DNA from: JAUWGC01 sp963753055
GTDB taxonomy: Bacteria; Bacteroidota; Bacteroidia; Bacteroidales; B18-G4
DNA: 64,000 nucleotides
Direction of reading: 5' to 3'
Assembly: GCA_963753055.1 (NCBI GenBank)
Contig: CAVWAP010000009.1
Span: 372,001-436,000 of the forward strand
The translations under genes and the position numbers were made by a program. Below, one piece after another: positions 24,678-35,300 of the stretch (the stretch's first letter is position 1; the number at the start of each line of letters is the position of its first letter). The notes beneath the pieces are model-generated. The model had not been told where the DNA came from, ran no database searches, and saw nothing but the letters and a program-made list of their open reading frames with translations.

Positions 24678-26690
24678 TTATTTCTTTAAAAAGAACATCC
24701 TCATCTCCCCTTTCCCCTTGATCTCGACAATATCACGTGGGGTGAAGTCAAACTGGTCCTTTACCATGTCATAGGTGATTTCGGAAACATTGATTTGCAT
24801 GGGCTCGGAATTGCTTTCCATGCGTGAGGTTGTGTTGATCGTGTCGCCAAAGACATCATAGATATACTTTCTCACACCAACCACTCCCCCAACGACCTTC
24901 CCGCTATGGATACCTATCCTGATCTCCCACTTAATCGTTGCCGTTTCATTTCTGTTTTCAAGATATTCCCTGATTTCCAATGCAGCATTGATGATGTTCC
25001 TTGCATGATGCTCGTTTGGTTTGGGCAACCCGCAAACAGCCATGTAGGCATCACCTATGGTCTTGATACGCTCACATTCATGCTTGCTCATGATATCATC
25101 AAAAGCAGTAAACATATCATTCAATTCATCAATCAATACATTGGGTTCAAGCTTGGTGGCCAGTTTCGTAAAGCCTACAATATCACTGAAGTAGACCGTA
25201 ACATTCTCAAAACTCTCAGGATTAGTCTTTCCGGATTTCTTTAAATCGTTCACTACTTTTAAAGGAAGGATATTCAATAAGAGATCCTCTGTTTTTCCCT
25301 TTTCCTGGGCCAATTCTTTTGTTCTTTCCTTAACCAGAACTTCCAGCTTTTCTTTCTGGTTTTCAAGAATCTTCTGCTTTTCTTTTTCCTGTTGAATGGT
25401 CTTGGCTGAAAGAATTTTAACCTGTTCCAGTTGAATTTTCAGGTTTTTATTGGTTATGGCGAAGTCCCGTGCCAGGTAAATCGACATGGAAATGGGAATG
25501 CTCAATATGGCAAAAATCAGGATAATAATGAGGAGCACCCCGTAAGGATCGCTGGAACTGATAGAAACCTCACTTTGTATAATTACCAGAAAGAGAATAA
25601 AGGTTAAGAATATGATAAATGCAATTACACCTGTTCCGATGATCCAGGCTCCATCCTTTTTCTTGATTAATGAATAAATTACTGTTCTGATAACCTCAAC
25701 AAAAGTCAGTAAAAAGAATACCATGAAGAAATACTGAATACCATCTATATGGATAAAATAAAGGATGGAAAGGAGAACCGCAAATCCTGTTACGATCCAA
25801 AACATCAATGGGATCTTTTTATAGAACAGGGAATAAAGGAACCCAACCAGCGGAATAAAAAATATCGGAAGCAGCAAGGATAAGAAGTATGAGATTATGG
25901 TACTAAGTTCAGGGTCATTCAGCATGGTAGCATTCAGCAATATGACAAGTAATATGAAGGAAAAGAATATCATAAAAACGCTGTAATACAGGTTTGACCT
26001 GTTATGCTGATAAAAAATATACAGCAAAAGGTGCATCAGGCCCAGGACCAGGAATACCATGAAAAGGAAATAAATAAAATAGGAAGACAGAACCTCAAAA
26101 CGCATGATAGTACTTGCGATATCTAACCTTGAGATTGACATGCCAAACCCTGCCTCTTCCTGATTATAATTCTTATAATAATGCCAGGCTTGCTGGTTTG
26201 AATACCTAATTGCAATAACGTATCGCGTGGTATCACCAAATTGGATCTGCTTTGGGAGATTTAAAGGATTAACAGTAAGCTCTTCGTCTTCGCTTAAGCC
26301 AACGGTGCCATAATTACCAACATATTGCCCATTCAAGTAGATCTCTGCCGCCCCCTGCTGCTCCATTAATAGAACGAAGGCACCATTTCTCAGTGATGAA
26401 TCAATCTCAATGTGCAGCCTGAACCAGGCAATCCCGGAGAAGAAAGCTTCTTCTTTACCTGATAGATTCAGTATGGTCGATGCAGTATCCCAACTGCTGT
26501 CATCAAGGTCCATCGCAGACCAGCTTGAATCATCTCCTGGATGATACAACCAATACTTGTCTAGTGACTGGGGCTCAAAAATACTATCTACCCTGAATGC
26601 AGGTGGGGATTGTGCAAATATGTATAATGGGCCGGGTATCAGGATCAGGATCAATATTATTATCCAGAGAGAGAAAATGTATTTTTTCAT
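24678..26690 (-). CDS. 7TMR-DISM membrane protein with class III adenylate cyclase domain
   Basis: ATG 26690 gives 670 aa beginning MKKYIFSLWIIILILIL (signal peptide, cleavage near IFAQS). The longer frame to 26759 adds unrelated residues. An extracellular jelly-roll-like domain (about 30-190) precedes seven helices (about 200-430), the 7TMR-DISM arrangement for carbohydrate-type ligands, then a coiled coil and the cyclase domain (about 485-670). Metal aspartates lie in YFSDIVGF and IGDAYMA. The purine-selecting positions are Lys (RIKTIGD) and Asp (YDVFGDT), predicting ATP rather than GTP as substrate. The transition-state Arg is in NTTSRMES. It probably makes cAMP in response to an external ligand. 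Confidence 0.92.
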   Translation of the reverse strand: MKKYIFSLWIIILILILIPGPLYIFAQSPPAFRVDSIFEPQSLDKYWLYHPGDDSSWSAMDLDDSSWDTASTILNLSGKEEAFFSGIAWFRLHIEIDSSLRNGAFVLLMEQQGAAEIYLNGQYVGNYGTVGLSEDEELTVNPLNLPKQIQFGDTTRYVIAIRYSNQQAWHYYKNYNQEEAGFGMSISRLDIASTIMRFEVLSSYFIYFLFMVFLVLGLMHLLLYIFYQHNRSNLYYSVFMIFFSFILLVILLNATMLNDPELSTIISYFLSLLLPIFFIPLVGFLYSLFYKKIPLMFWIVTGFAVLLSILYFIHIDGIQYFFMVFFLLTFVEVIRTVIYSLIKKKDGAWIIGTGVIAFIIFLTFILFLVIIQSEVSISSSDPYGVLLIIILIFAILSIPISMSIYLARDFAITNKNLKIQLEQVKILSAKTIQQEKEKQKILENQKEKLEVLVKERTKELAQEKGKTEDLLLNILPLKVVNDLKKSGKTNPESFENVTVYFSDIVGFTKLATKLEPNVLIDELNDMFTAFDDIMSKHECERIKTIGDAYMAVCGLPKPNEHHARNIINAALEIREYLENRNETATIKWEIRIGIHSGKVVGGVVGVRKYIYDVFGDTINTTSRMESNSEPMQINVSEITYDMVKDQFDFTPRDIVEIKGKGEMRMFFLKK

Positions 26691-26807
26691 GATGCTGCTA
26701 TCTGTAGGATACAAACAAATATAGCAATTTAAAAGGACCCTGCCGGCTAATGCCAACAAGGTCCATACCTACGTTCATAATATAATATTAACCAATAAAG
26801 CGCCCAG

Positions 26808-28853
26808 CTACCAGATTCTTGCCCTTTCTTCCTGTGCTACGTACAATGGATCGTTTTCATGCACATCAAAGGCCATATAAAACTGGTCCATATTGACCAC
26901 CGCACCATTCACCCTTGCAATACCGGGAGAATGAACATCTTCCTTCAGCCTGTTCATCAGCTCCTTATCAGTGATATTCTGCTTCCAGAGCTGCGCATAG
27001 GAGAGGAAAAATCGCTGTTCCGGGGAAAACCCGTCAATGTTTTCTGCTTCCTGATCTTTTAAGGCCATCATCAGGCCATCAAATGATACATTCAAACCGC
27101 CCAGGTCTGCAATATTTTCACCCAGCGTCAACTTCCCATTCACATGCAGCGTATCCAGGATGGCAAAGTTGTTAAACTGGTCAACAAGCACCTTTGTTTT
27201 CTCTTCAAACCTGGTGGCATCTCCTTCTGTCCACCAATCCGCAAGGTTCCCTTCCTTATCATATAACCTGCCTTTATCATCAAACCCGTGTGTCATCTCA
27301 TGTCCGATCACCACACCTATGGCGCCGTAATTAACGGCATCATCAGCATCCATGAAGAAGAAAGGAGGCTGCAGGATGCCTGCCGGGAAAATGATTTCAT
27401 TCATGGAAGGCACATAGCCGGCATTCACTGTCTGCGGGGTCATAACCCATTCTTCCTTATCAACAGGCTTTCCAACCTTTGCCATTTCCCTGTTGAAATC
27501 AAATTTCCTTGCATGCTGGATATTGGTAAGGTATGATCCTTCCGTTACCTTCAGGCTGGAATAGTCAATCCATTTATCAGGATACCCAACCTTAACGCGC
27601 ATGACTTTTAACTTTTCAATCGCCTCCTTCTTAGTTATATCACTCATCCATTCCAGGTTCATGATCCTGGCAGATAATGCTATCTTCAGGTTGGCGACAA
27701 GATCAACCATACGTTCTTTGGCTTCCGGCGGGAAGTATTCAGCAACATATAATTGCCCGATAGCTTCTCCTAAAGAGCTGCTGGTAGTGCTCAGGACCCT
27801 CTTCCAGCGAGGTTTCATCTCTTTCTGCCCGCTGAGGTACGCGTTATAAAAGTCAAAATCAGCCTGTACAAAATCGGAGCTCAGGTAATTGGCCGTCCTG
27901 TTGATCTCCTTCCAGCGCAGGAACTTCTTCCAGTCTTCGATTGGAATATCATTGATCATCAGGCCAAGCTCTTTCCAGAATGCTGGCTGGCCTACATTTA
28001 ATTCACCCGGGTCTTTCAGGCCTAACTGATTGAAGTATTCATCCCAGTTGATTCCGGGAGAAAGTTCCTGAAGTCCGGCGACATCCATTTTATTATGTGT
28101 CTTATGCGGATCACGTCTTTCCAACCTGGTCATTGAAGCTTTTGCCAGGCGGGTCTCCATTTTCATGATGGTCTTTGCATCCTGTTTGCTTGCTGACTTA
28201 TCCAGGCCAGTGAGCGTAAGCATATTGGCAACATGCTTAATATATTCCTTACGGATATCCACCGACCGCTCATCATCACCTGTATAATAATCTACATCCG
28301 GTAATCCTAGTCCTCCCTGCCACATCTGGGCAATGACAAACTCAGAATTATCCTGATCAGGTGCAGAATACACATAGAATAAGGGGTTTACCCCATGCAG
28401 CTGCATATGGGCCATTACCTTTTGAAGCATTTCAACAGACTCTATGCCTTCAATGGCTTCCAGCTCTTTTTTCAAAGCACCTATCCCCAGCTTCTCAATC
28501 CTGGCAGTATCCATACCAGAAAAATAGAAATGGCCTATTTTTTCCTTGATGCTTCCCGGTAAGGCATCTTCAGCTTCCGTTGCGTCCAGCACCAGCTTTT
28601 TCAGCTGCTCCCTGTTCTTTTCCCGAAGCTCGGTAAAAGCTCCATATTGTACATATTCCGGAGGCAATGGATTATTTTCCACCCAGGTGCCATTGGCATA
28701 CTGGTAAAAGTCAGTTCCAGGATTTACATTCTGATCCATGTTGGCCGGATCAATGGCTTTCGTAATCTCTTTCTGTTCTGTAGCACAACTCATCATCAAT
28801 GAAATTGAAATTAAACAGAATAACAATTTGAAAATCTTTAAGTTCATGGTCAT
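26808..28853 (-). CDS. M13 family zinc endopeptidase, lipoprotein (PepO/neprilysin-like)
   Basis: ATG 28853 gives 681 aa (MTMNLKIFK...), with a further ATG two codons on. The lipobox is SLMMSC. Peptidase_M13_N covers about residues 45-430 (DPANMDQNVNPGTDFYQYANG). The catalytic domain shows VIGHEMTHGFD (HExxH zinc site), GENIADLGGL (third zinc ligand Glu) and an NAxY-type motif in NAGYVPSMNEI. The length matches full-length M13 enzymes. It cleaves small peptides outside the inner membrane. Divergent from the GH172 gene, which shares the 179-bp intergenic region. Confidence 0.95.
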   Translation of the reverse strand: MTMNLKIFKLLFCLISISLMMSCATEQKEITKAIDPANMDQNVNPGTDFYQYANGTWVENNPLPPEYVQYGAFTELREKNREQLKKLVLDATEAEDALPGSIKEKIGHFYFSGMDTARIEKLGIGALKKELEAIEGIESVEMLQKVMAHMQLHGVNPLFYVYSAPDQDNSEFVIAQMWQGGLGLPDVDYYTGDDERSVDIRKEYIKHVANMLTLTGLDKSASKQDAKTIMKMETRLAKASMTRLERRDPHKTHNKMDVAGLQELSPGINWDEYFNQLGLKDPGELNVGQPAFWKELGLMINDIPIEDWKKFLRWKEINRTANYLSSDFVQADFDFYNAYLSGQKEMKPRWKRVLSTTSSSLGEAIGQLYVAEYFPPEAKERMVDLVANLKIALSARIMNLEWMSDITKKEAIEKLKVMRVKVGYPDKWIDYSSLKVTEGSYLTNIQHARKFDFNREMAKVGKPVDKEEWVMTPQTVNAGYVPSMNEIIFPAGILQPPFFFMDADDAVNYGAIGVVIGHEMTHGFDDKGRLYDKEGNLADWWTEGDATRFEEKTKVLVDQFNNFAILDTLHVNGKLTLGENIADLGGLNVSFDGLMMALKDQEAENIDGFSPEQRFFLSYAQLWKQNITDKELMNRLKEDVHSPGIARVNGAVVNMDQFYMAFDVHENDPLYVAQEERARIW

Positions 28854-29032
28854 ATGGTTTTTAGTATGCATAATTAAACTAACATTGTGCCATACCAATT
28901 AACCATCTGATTACATGTATATTATTGTGATCATTTTGAACAGAAGGCAGTGAAAATGTATCGTATCGTACTGTTGTTGTACGCTTCCGAACAACATTTT
29001 TCTTATATTTAAACTCCAAATCAAATAATCGC

Positions 29033-31018
29033 ATGCAAGAGTTAAATTTTCATTTCCCCCCGGGTGGGATCTGTATTTTATTATTAGCCCTGATTCTATC
29101 AGGCTGTGGTGCAGAACAAAAGAAAGATGAACTGACCAGCATTCTTTCTGAAGGTAGCCTGCCTTACCTGAAAACGGCAACACTGATCCAGGCCTCAAGC
29201 TATGACACAACAGGGGGCAATAATGACAGGATCAATATTCATAAAGACAAGACAGTTACAATCTTTGACCAACCCGGGCCGGGTGTAATTACACGGATAT
29301 GGGTAACTATCGATTCACGGGATCCATACTTCCTCAGAAGGATACTGCTCAGGATGTACTGGGATGATGAAGAAACCCCATCAGTTGAAGCACCAATTGG
29401 TGATTTTTTTGGAAGCGGATTTCAATACAGGCATTTTACAGCACAATATATTGGCATGAGCAGCGGTGGATATTATTGTTACTTCCCCATGCCTTATAAC
29501 AAGTCTGCCCGTATTGAGGTGGTCAATGAAACCGGACAGGAGATTTATGCCTTTTATTATCATATCGACCATTATCAGTTAAATGAACCTTTAAAAGAGG
29601 ATGTCGCTTACTTTCATGCCCAATGGAACAGGGACATACGGACCGACTACGATTCCAATTACACCATATTGAATGCCGGTGGTCAGGGTCATGTGGTGGG
29701 TGTTAACATGAACATGCAATCATATACAGGTAGCTTGTTTTACCTGGAGGGTGATGAGATGATTTATATCGATGGAGAAAAGCATCCATCTATTTATGGG
29801 ACAGGGACCGAGGATTACTTTACCAGTGGCTGGTACTTTAAAACCGGTGAATTTTCAGCTCCCTACCATGGGTTGATATATAAAAATGATAAAAATGGGC
29901 GTATATCAGCATACAGGCATCATATACCTGACCCAATACCTTTTAAGGACTCTATCATTTTCACTATCGAACACGGCCACAACAATGAAGTGGTAGCTGA
30001 TTTCTCCAGTTTAGTATACTGGTACCAGACTGAGCCTCATACCCCCTTCCCGGAGATCAAACCGGCTCCACTCAGGATCCCACTCAGGGCTGTCGTTCCA
30101 AATGATTGTATTGAAGCAGAGGATCTTTCTATCCTTTATACTGATGGCGATGCCTATACGATGGACATGGCTGGTTTCGGTCCGGAGTGGAGTGGGCATA
30201 AGCAGCTATACTTTGAAGGCCGTTCCGGTGATGAGTTCAGCCTGATCATCCCGCATCTTCAGGAACTTGGTTATGATATGGAAGTATTCTTCACCAGGGG
30301 GCCAAAATATGGTATGGCTGAAGTATATAAGGGTTACAGAAAGCTGGGTGAATATTTTGCCAATCACCAGGTCGTTTTTCCTCCCGAAGGTTTATATATC
30401 AGGAATATCAACCCCATTGACAGCCTTGTGGAACTCACATTTAAGTTGAAAAATGGAAGAAAAGACACCATTGCCGTTGGTATTGATGCTATCAAGTTAT
30501 ATCCTAAAAGAACTTTTATTCCTGCCTGGAAGATCATCGGGCCCTTCCCCAACAGAAGGGAGTCTGATCTTTTAAGATATGGTTTGGATGAGGTCTTCCC
30601 TCCGGAGCGCGAGATCGATTTCACCAAAACCTACACCGGTGCCAACAACGAACCGGTGGAATGGAATTTTATAAGAACACCTGATCATGGATATGTTAGT
30701 TTGTGGGATAAGGTAGAACCCTACGAAATGGTAGTCACCTATGCATTTACACATATATATTCCCCTCAAGATCAAATGCTTCCATTCTTTATTGGGTCGG
30801 ATGATGGGGCTAAAGTATACCTCAACGGAGAGGAGATCTATCGCTTCCTGGATGTTCGAATTGCCGAACCAGACCAGGACACCATACCCTTGCATCTTAA
30901 ACAAGGCTGGAACGGCCTGCTGCTGAAAATTGAGAACAATTTTGGAGGGTATGCTTTTTATGCACGCATTCTGGATCGTGCAAAAAGGATTCGATATAGT
31001 ACGGAACCCCATAAATAA
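29033..31018 (+). CDS. GH172 (DUF2961) lipoprotein glycosidase
   Basis: The protein has 661 aa. Its lipobox is LILSGC, with Cys near residue 25. Residues about 40-340 match DUF2961/GH172: GPGVITRIWVT, APIGDFFGSG, YFPMPYNKSARIEV and GTGTEDYFTSGW. Members act on fructose or arabinose linkages (for example difructose dianhydrides, D-arabinan) and work as oligomers. The C-terminal ~300 residues include a PA14-like or beta-sandwich region (FFIGSDDGAKVYLNGEEIY). Tight substrate prediction is not possible, and no sugar transporter is nearby. It is transcribed away from the M13 peptidase gene. Confidence 0.9.
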   Translation: MQELNFHFPPGGICILLLALILSGCGAEQKKDELTSILSEGSLPYLKTATLIQASSYDTTGGNNDRINIHKDKTVTIFDQPGPGVITRIWVTIDSRDPYFLRRILLRMYWDDEETPSVEAPIGDFFGSGFQYRHFTAQYIGMSSGGYYCYFPMPYNKSARIEVVNETGQEIYAFYYHIDHYQLNEPLKEDVAYFHAQWNRDIRTDYDSNYTILNAGGQGHVVGVNMNMQSYTGSLFYLEGDEMIYIDGEKHPSIYGTGTEDYFTSGWYFKTGEFSAPYHGLIYKNDKNGRISAYRHHIPDPIPFKDSIIFTIEHGHNNEVVADFSSLVYWYQTEPHTPFPEIKPAPLRIPLRAVVPNDCIEAEDLSILYTDGDAYTMDMAGFGPEWSGHKQLYFEGRSGDEFSLIIPHLQELGYDMEVFFTRGPKYGMAEVYKGYRKLGEYFANHQVVFPPEGLYIRNINPIDSLVELTFKLKNGRKDTIAVGIDAIKLYPKRTFIPAWKIIGPFPNRRESDLLRYGLDEVFPPEREIDFTKTYTGANNEPVEWNFIRTPDHGYVSLWDKVEPYEMVVTYAFTHIYSPQDQMLPFFIGSDDGAKVYLNGEEIYRFLDVRIAEPDQDTIPLHLKQGWNGLLLKIENNFGGYAFYARILDRAKRIRYSTEPHK

Positions 31019-31044
31019 TCTCCCTTTTGGGGAGACACGGAGGA

Positions 31045-31085
31045 GTAAAAAATAAGGGCTCTGATTTAGATTGGACAGAGCCCTT
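31045..31085 (-). terminator. terminator of the giant-protein/PorP operon
   Basis: A 10-bp perfect stem AAGGGCTCTG / CAGAGCCCTT (12-nt loop). On the minus strand it is followed by ATTTTTTA. It lies 73 bp after the PorP/SprF-like stop codon. Confidence 0.85.
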
Positions 31086-31157
31086 GATAGCAAGCACAGA
31101 AATGTAGAGGAATATGAGAGACCTCATACCCGCTGTAACGGGCATGGGGACACTCAG

Positions 31158-32306
31158 CTAAAATGACGGACACTCAAGTGCCTTTGGCATTGTATGTCTT
31201 CGTCTTGCTGTATAATTACCAGCCCTATTATATTTCTTGCTGTCACCACCGCCAAACAGGCGCATGGCATCAAATTCAAACAACAGCACCAGCTCATGGG
31301 TACCGCCGGTGGCACGCATCAGGTCGGTCAGCTGCAGGTCATAACTGTAAAACAACTTCATCCGGTTCAGGTCATCAAAGTCTATATTGATACCGACCAT
31401 AGCAACGATGGCATCGTAGTCCATGAACTTGAATTCATCATTACGATACCAGATACCAAGATACAATGGATGCTTGTACATATTGATACCCAGCTGGTAT
31501 GAACTCATACCGCCCTGGTATTGATAAATGAAACCTGGATTAAAGCGGAATCCTTTCTTTGTTGACTTGAACAGCCTGTTCGGTCCTTTGCCCTGCATAT
31601 CCTGAACCATGACATCAAATGAAACAACATATTTTCTTGGTAACCTGGATACCTCTCCAAGGAAAGCTTCGTTGGGTTCGAAAATATGATGGACTGCCAG
31701 TCCCAGCGTTCCAACGAGCTCTTTATGCTTCCATGTATTGGCCACAAAACGCATCAGTGCACCTGCTCCAAAGTCCGGTATTACAACCGTTTCATCAGCA
31801 GGGTGTTCGAATGATGTTGGATAAATATTACCATATACCTCATCCAGCTGATCAGTAAATACAAATCGGCTCCAGTCGATCTTCTTCTGGATCACAGATG
31901 AGAGTATACCAAACTGTGTGACAATGCTGCTTGCAACAGGAACACGCACTGCAAGAGTAATACCAGCCATGTTACGCTTGATGATACCTTCTCCTTCGTT
32001 ATCGGAATCGACAATCAACCCAATACCACCTGATCCCGGCGCTTCCCTGGCCGCTAAATCAGCATTGAAGTTGAAGGTCCTGAAATCAGCAGGTAACTTA
32101 ACCCACTGCTTTCTGTAGGTAAACCTGGCTCTCATACCCTGTGCTAAACCCACATAAGACGGGTTGTAGTAAGTCGGATTAACTGTCCACATAGAATACT
32201 CAGGATCCTGTGCCATGGCAGGCATGGTCATCAGGAAGATCCCTAACATTGCGAACAGAATCTTTAGTTTGACTAGTTGTTTTGTCTGGCAGTAAATAGT
32301 TTTCAT
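31158..32306 (-). CDS. PorP/SprF family type IX secretion-associated outer-membrane protein
   Basis: The protein has 382 aa with a signal peptide ending near MPAMAQ. The mature start DPEYSMWTVNPTYYNPSYVGL and the RFTYRKQWVKLP motif are diagnostic of the PorP/SprF family of 14-strand outer-membrane proteins. These are usually encoded next to a large T9SS cargo protein and are needed for its secretion or surface attachment, as SprF is for SprB in gliding Flavobacterium. The upstream gene, 39 bp away on the same strand, encodes exactly such a giant protein. A terminator follows this gene, so the two form one unit. Confidence 0.93.
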   Translation of the reverse strand: MKTIYCQTKQLVKLKILFAMLGIFLMTMPAMAQDPEYSMWTVNPTYYNPSYVGLAQGMRARFTYRKQWVKLPADFRTFNFNADLAAREAPGSGGIGLIVDSDNEGEGIIKRNMAGITLAVRVPVASSIVTQFGILSSVIQKKIDWSRFVFTDQLDEVYGNIYPTSFEHPADETVVIPDFGAGALMRFVANTWKHKELVGTLGLAVHHIFEPNEAFLGEVSRLPRKYVVSFDVMVQDMQGKGPNRLFKSTKKGFRFNPGFIYQYQGGMSSYQLGINMYKHPLYLGIWYRNDEFKFMDYDAIVAMVGINIDFDDLNRMKLFYSYDLQLTDLMRATGGTHELVLLFEFDAMRLFGGGDSKKYNRAGNYTARRRHTMPKALECPSF

Positions 32307-32345
32307 TTGATCTGGCTTAGTGATTTGTAATTTGGTTTAATGGTG

Positions 32346-35300
32346 TTATTGAATCAGTGTAACCGTTCCCTGCTGTATCTGTTGTAAACCTTCGGTATTA
32401 CCTACGCTATTACCATCCCATACCGTACCATCACGGAATACAGCCTTGATCCTCCAGATGTAAACATCACACGGCATTTGCTTATTTCTGAATGTTCCAT
32501 CCCAGCCTTCTACAGGTCGGCCGGCTTCATCCACCAATTCAGATGACCAAAGCCTGTTGCCCCAGGTGTCAAAGACTTCACAGATATAGATATCTAAGCC
32601 TCTTCCCTTAGGCTTAAAGAGTTTTACCTTATTATTGTTTCCTGTTGGTGCAAAGGCATTTGGTACATATAGTGCTTTGAACATGAATTCATAATCATGG
32701 TATGAAGTATCCATACAACCGTAATCATTCCATACAACCAGCTGGATAGAATACTCACCGTCTTGTTCATAAGTATGCATAACCGGCATTTCATTGCCCC
32801 AGGTGGTTGATCCATCACCCCAGTTCCATTCATAACCATCAGCACCAAGAGCATCCTCATCAGCCAGGACATCACCTTGCTGACCCTGGTAATTGGGAAC
32901 GATATCAAACTGGCTCAATGGGTTAGGATGTACCTCCACATCTTTCTCTATCTTATGAAGACATCCTTTTTCATTGGCAACAACCAATTCAACAGTGTGC
33001 TCACCCAGGCGCTTATAGGTGTAATATGGATTCTTGATCTTGGATGTATCTGCAAAGTTCAGTGTATCACCGAAGTCCCATCTCCAGTATGCAATATTGC
33101 CTTCAACAGGGTCAGATTCATCCCAGAAGTGCACAGGGTCACCCAGACAGACACTTTCAAAGCTGAAGTCTGCCTCAGGAATAGCATTCACGTTAACAAT
33201 ATGCTTAATGGAGTCGGTACATCCATAAGTATTTCTTACTGTCAGCTGAACAACATATTCACCTGTTTCACTGTACTGGTAGGCAGGGTTTTCTTGTTGT
33301 GAAGTACTCTGCTGCCAGTCATCGCCAAACTCCCAGTTCCATGCCTTAATGTATCCCATTGGTGTTTCAGACTTATCAGTAAATACTGACCAGTCACCCA
33401 AACAAGCATCAGGACAAGCAAACTCAGGTATTGGCCTGGTCTTGACACGTACTATCTTCATAGAGGTATCCTTAAACTCAACATCATTGACATTGGCATG
33501 GACAACCAGTCTAACTTTGTGATTACGTGCTTCGGTAAACTTGTGAAGGATAACGTGGGCTTCTTGAGTATAAACTGTATCTGTTCCATCATCGAAGTCC
33601 CACTCATAGAGGTAAATATATTCATGCATGGTCGAGCTGTCGACGAAGGTAATAATGTTACCCTGGCAGCATAATGTGTCGCTTAAAGTAAAGTTACCTA
33701 TGACACAAGGACCTCGCGTTACTTCTTTCATAATTGTATCTGTACAGCCATTGGCATTGGTGACAATAAGGCTGGCATTGTATGTACCCTGCTCTGCGTA
33801 CAGGTGTACCATATCAGGAGTATTAGGTGCCTGTATGGTTACAGGGGCACTGCCATCACCAAAGTTCCACTTCCATGTCACAATAGATGCACCAGCACCT
33901 GAAGAAAGATCTGTAAAATAGAAGTTGCTGTCGCATTGTTCAACTGCAACGCTGAAATCAGGAACCGGAAGTGGATCCACAACTACCTGTTGGTATGTAG
34001 TTTCTACACAACCAAACCTGTCGGTGGCTTCCAGTGAAACAGTAAATGTTCCTGGAATTGGATAGGTATAGCTTGGACTTGCTGAAGTTGATTGGGCACT
34101 TGGGTTCATTGGATCACCAAAGTTCCAGAGATACTCGACAATGCTGTCATTAGCAGGAGAACTGATATATGCTCCGAACTCCATTGCTTCAGCAAGACAG
34201 GCATCGCTGCTGCTAAGTTCAACTTGCAGCCCTAATGGTACAAAAACTTCATGTTCTATGGTACCTGTACATCCACTCTCATCCTCAACCACAAGTGTGA
34301 CAGTGAATGTGGTGTTCGTTTGTGAGAACACATAGACCGGATTAGGATCAGATGAGTAATGGCCTGGCTCGAAAGTCCACAACCATGATGTGATTTCACC
34401 AAGATTGGCAAAGGATGAATCCGTAAAGTAAACCAGTCCGTTTTCACAAGGATTCACTTCATAAGTGAAGCCCGCAACAGGTGCCGGTATGATGTCAAGA
34501 GCCATATCAAGGGAGTCCTGACAGCCGCTGGCTGAAGTAACAATCAGCTTAACGTTGTAGGTTCCGGCTAGCTGGTAATCATGCTCAGGATTCTGCACAG
34601 TTGAGTTATTGGCCGTTCCAGAAGCCGGATCACCGAAGTCCCAGTACCATGAACTAATAGGTTCACCATTGATGGTTGAATTATCATAGAAGTTTGTGAT
34701 ATCTTCAACACATGTGGATTCATATGTGAAATTTGCTGATGGTATGGCTGTAATCTCCACAGGGTGCATTACCGCACTGGAACATCCATTGGTGTCTGTA
34801 ACTGTCAACACCACATCATAATAACCGATGAGGTCGTATACGTGCTCAGGGTTCATGACGCTAGATGTTGGAGTACCATCACCGAAGTCCCATGTGAAAG
34901 ATGTAATTGCACCTATATCAGTAATTGTCTCATCTATATAGAAGTAGGTAGTCGTCAGGTGGCAATGACCATCATGTGTGTAGTCTACCGGTGCCGGTGG
35001 ACTAACCTCAACGGTTTGAACGATTGTATCACCACAACCTTCTGCGTTGAACACGATCAGGGTCACATTATAAGTACCTGAAGCACTGAATAAGTGTTCC
35101 GGGTTCTGTGTTGTAGACTGGTTCTGGATTCCCGTCGATGGGTCACCGAAGTTCCAGTCCCAGCTAATAACATACCCACCACCGTTCTGTTGTGATAAGT
35201 CATAGAATTGTACTGGTAATTCTGAACACTGACCTTCATTTTCAAAATCAGCAATAGGAGCAAGATCAATGTTAACAGTTTGTTCAGTATAGTTCTGACA

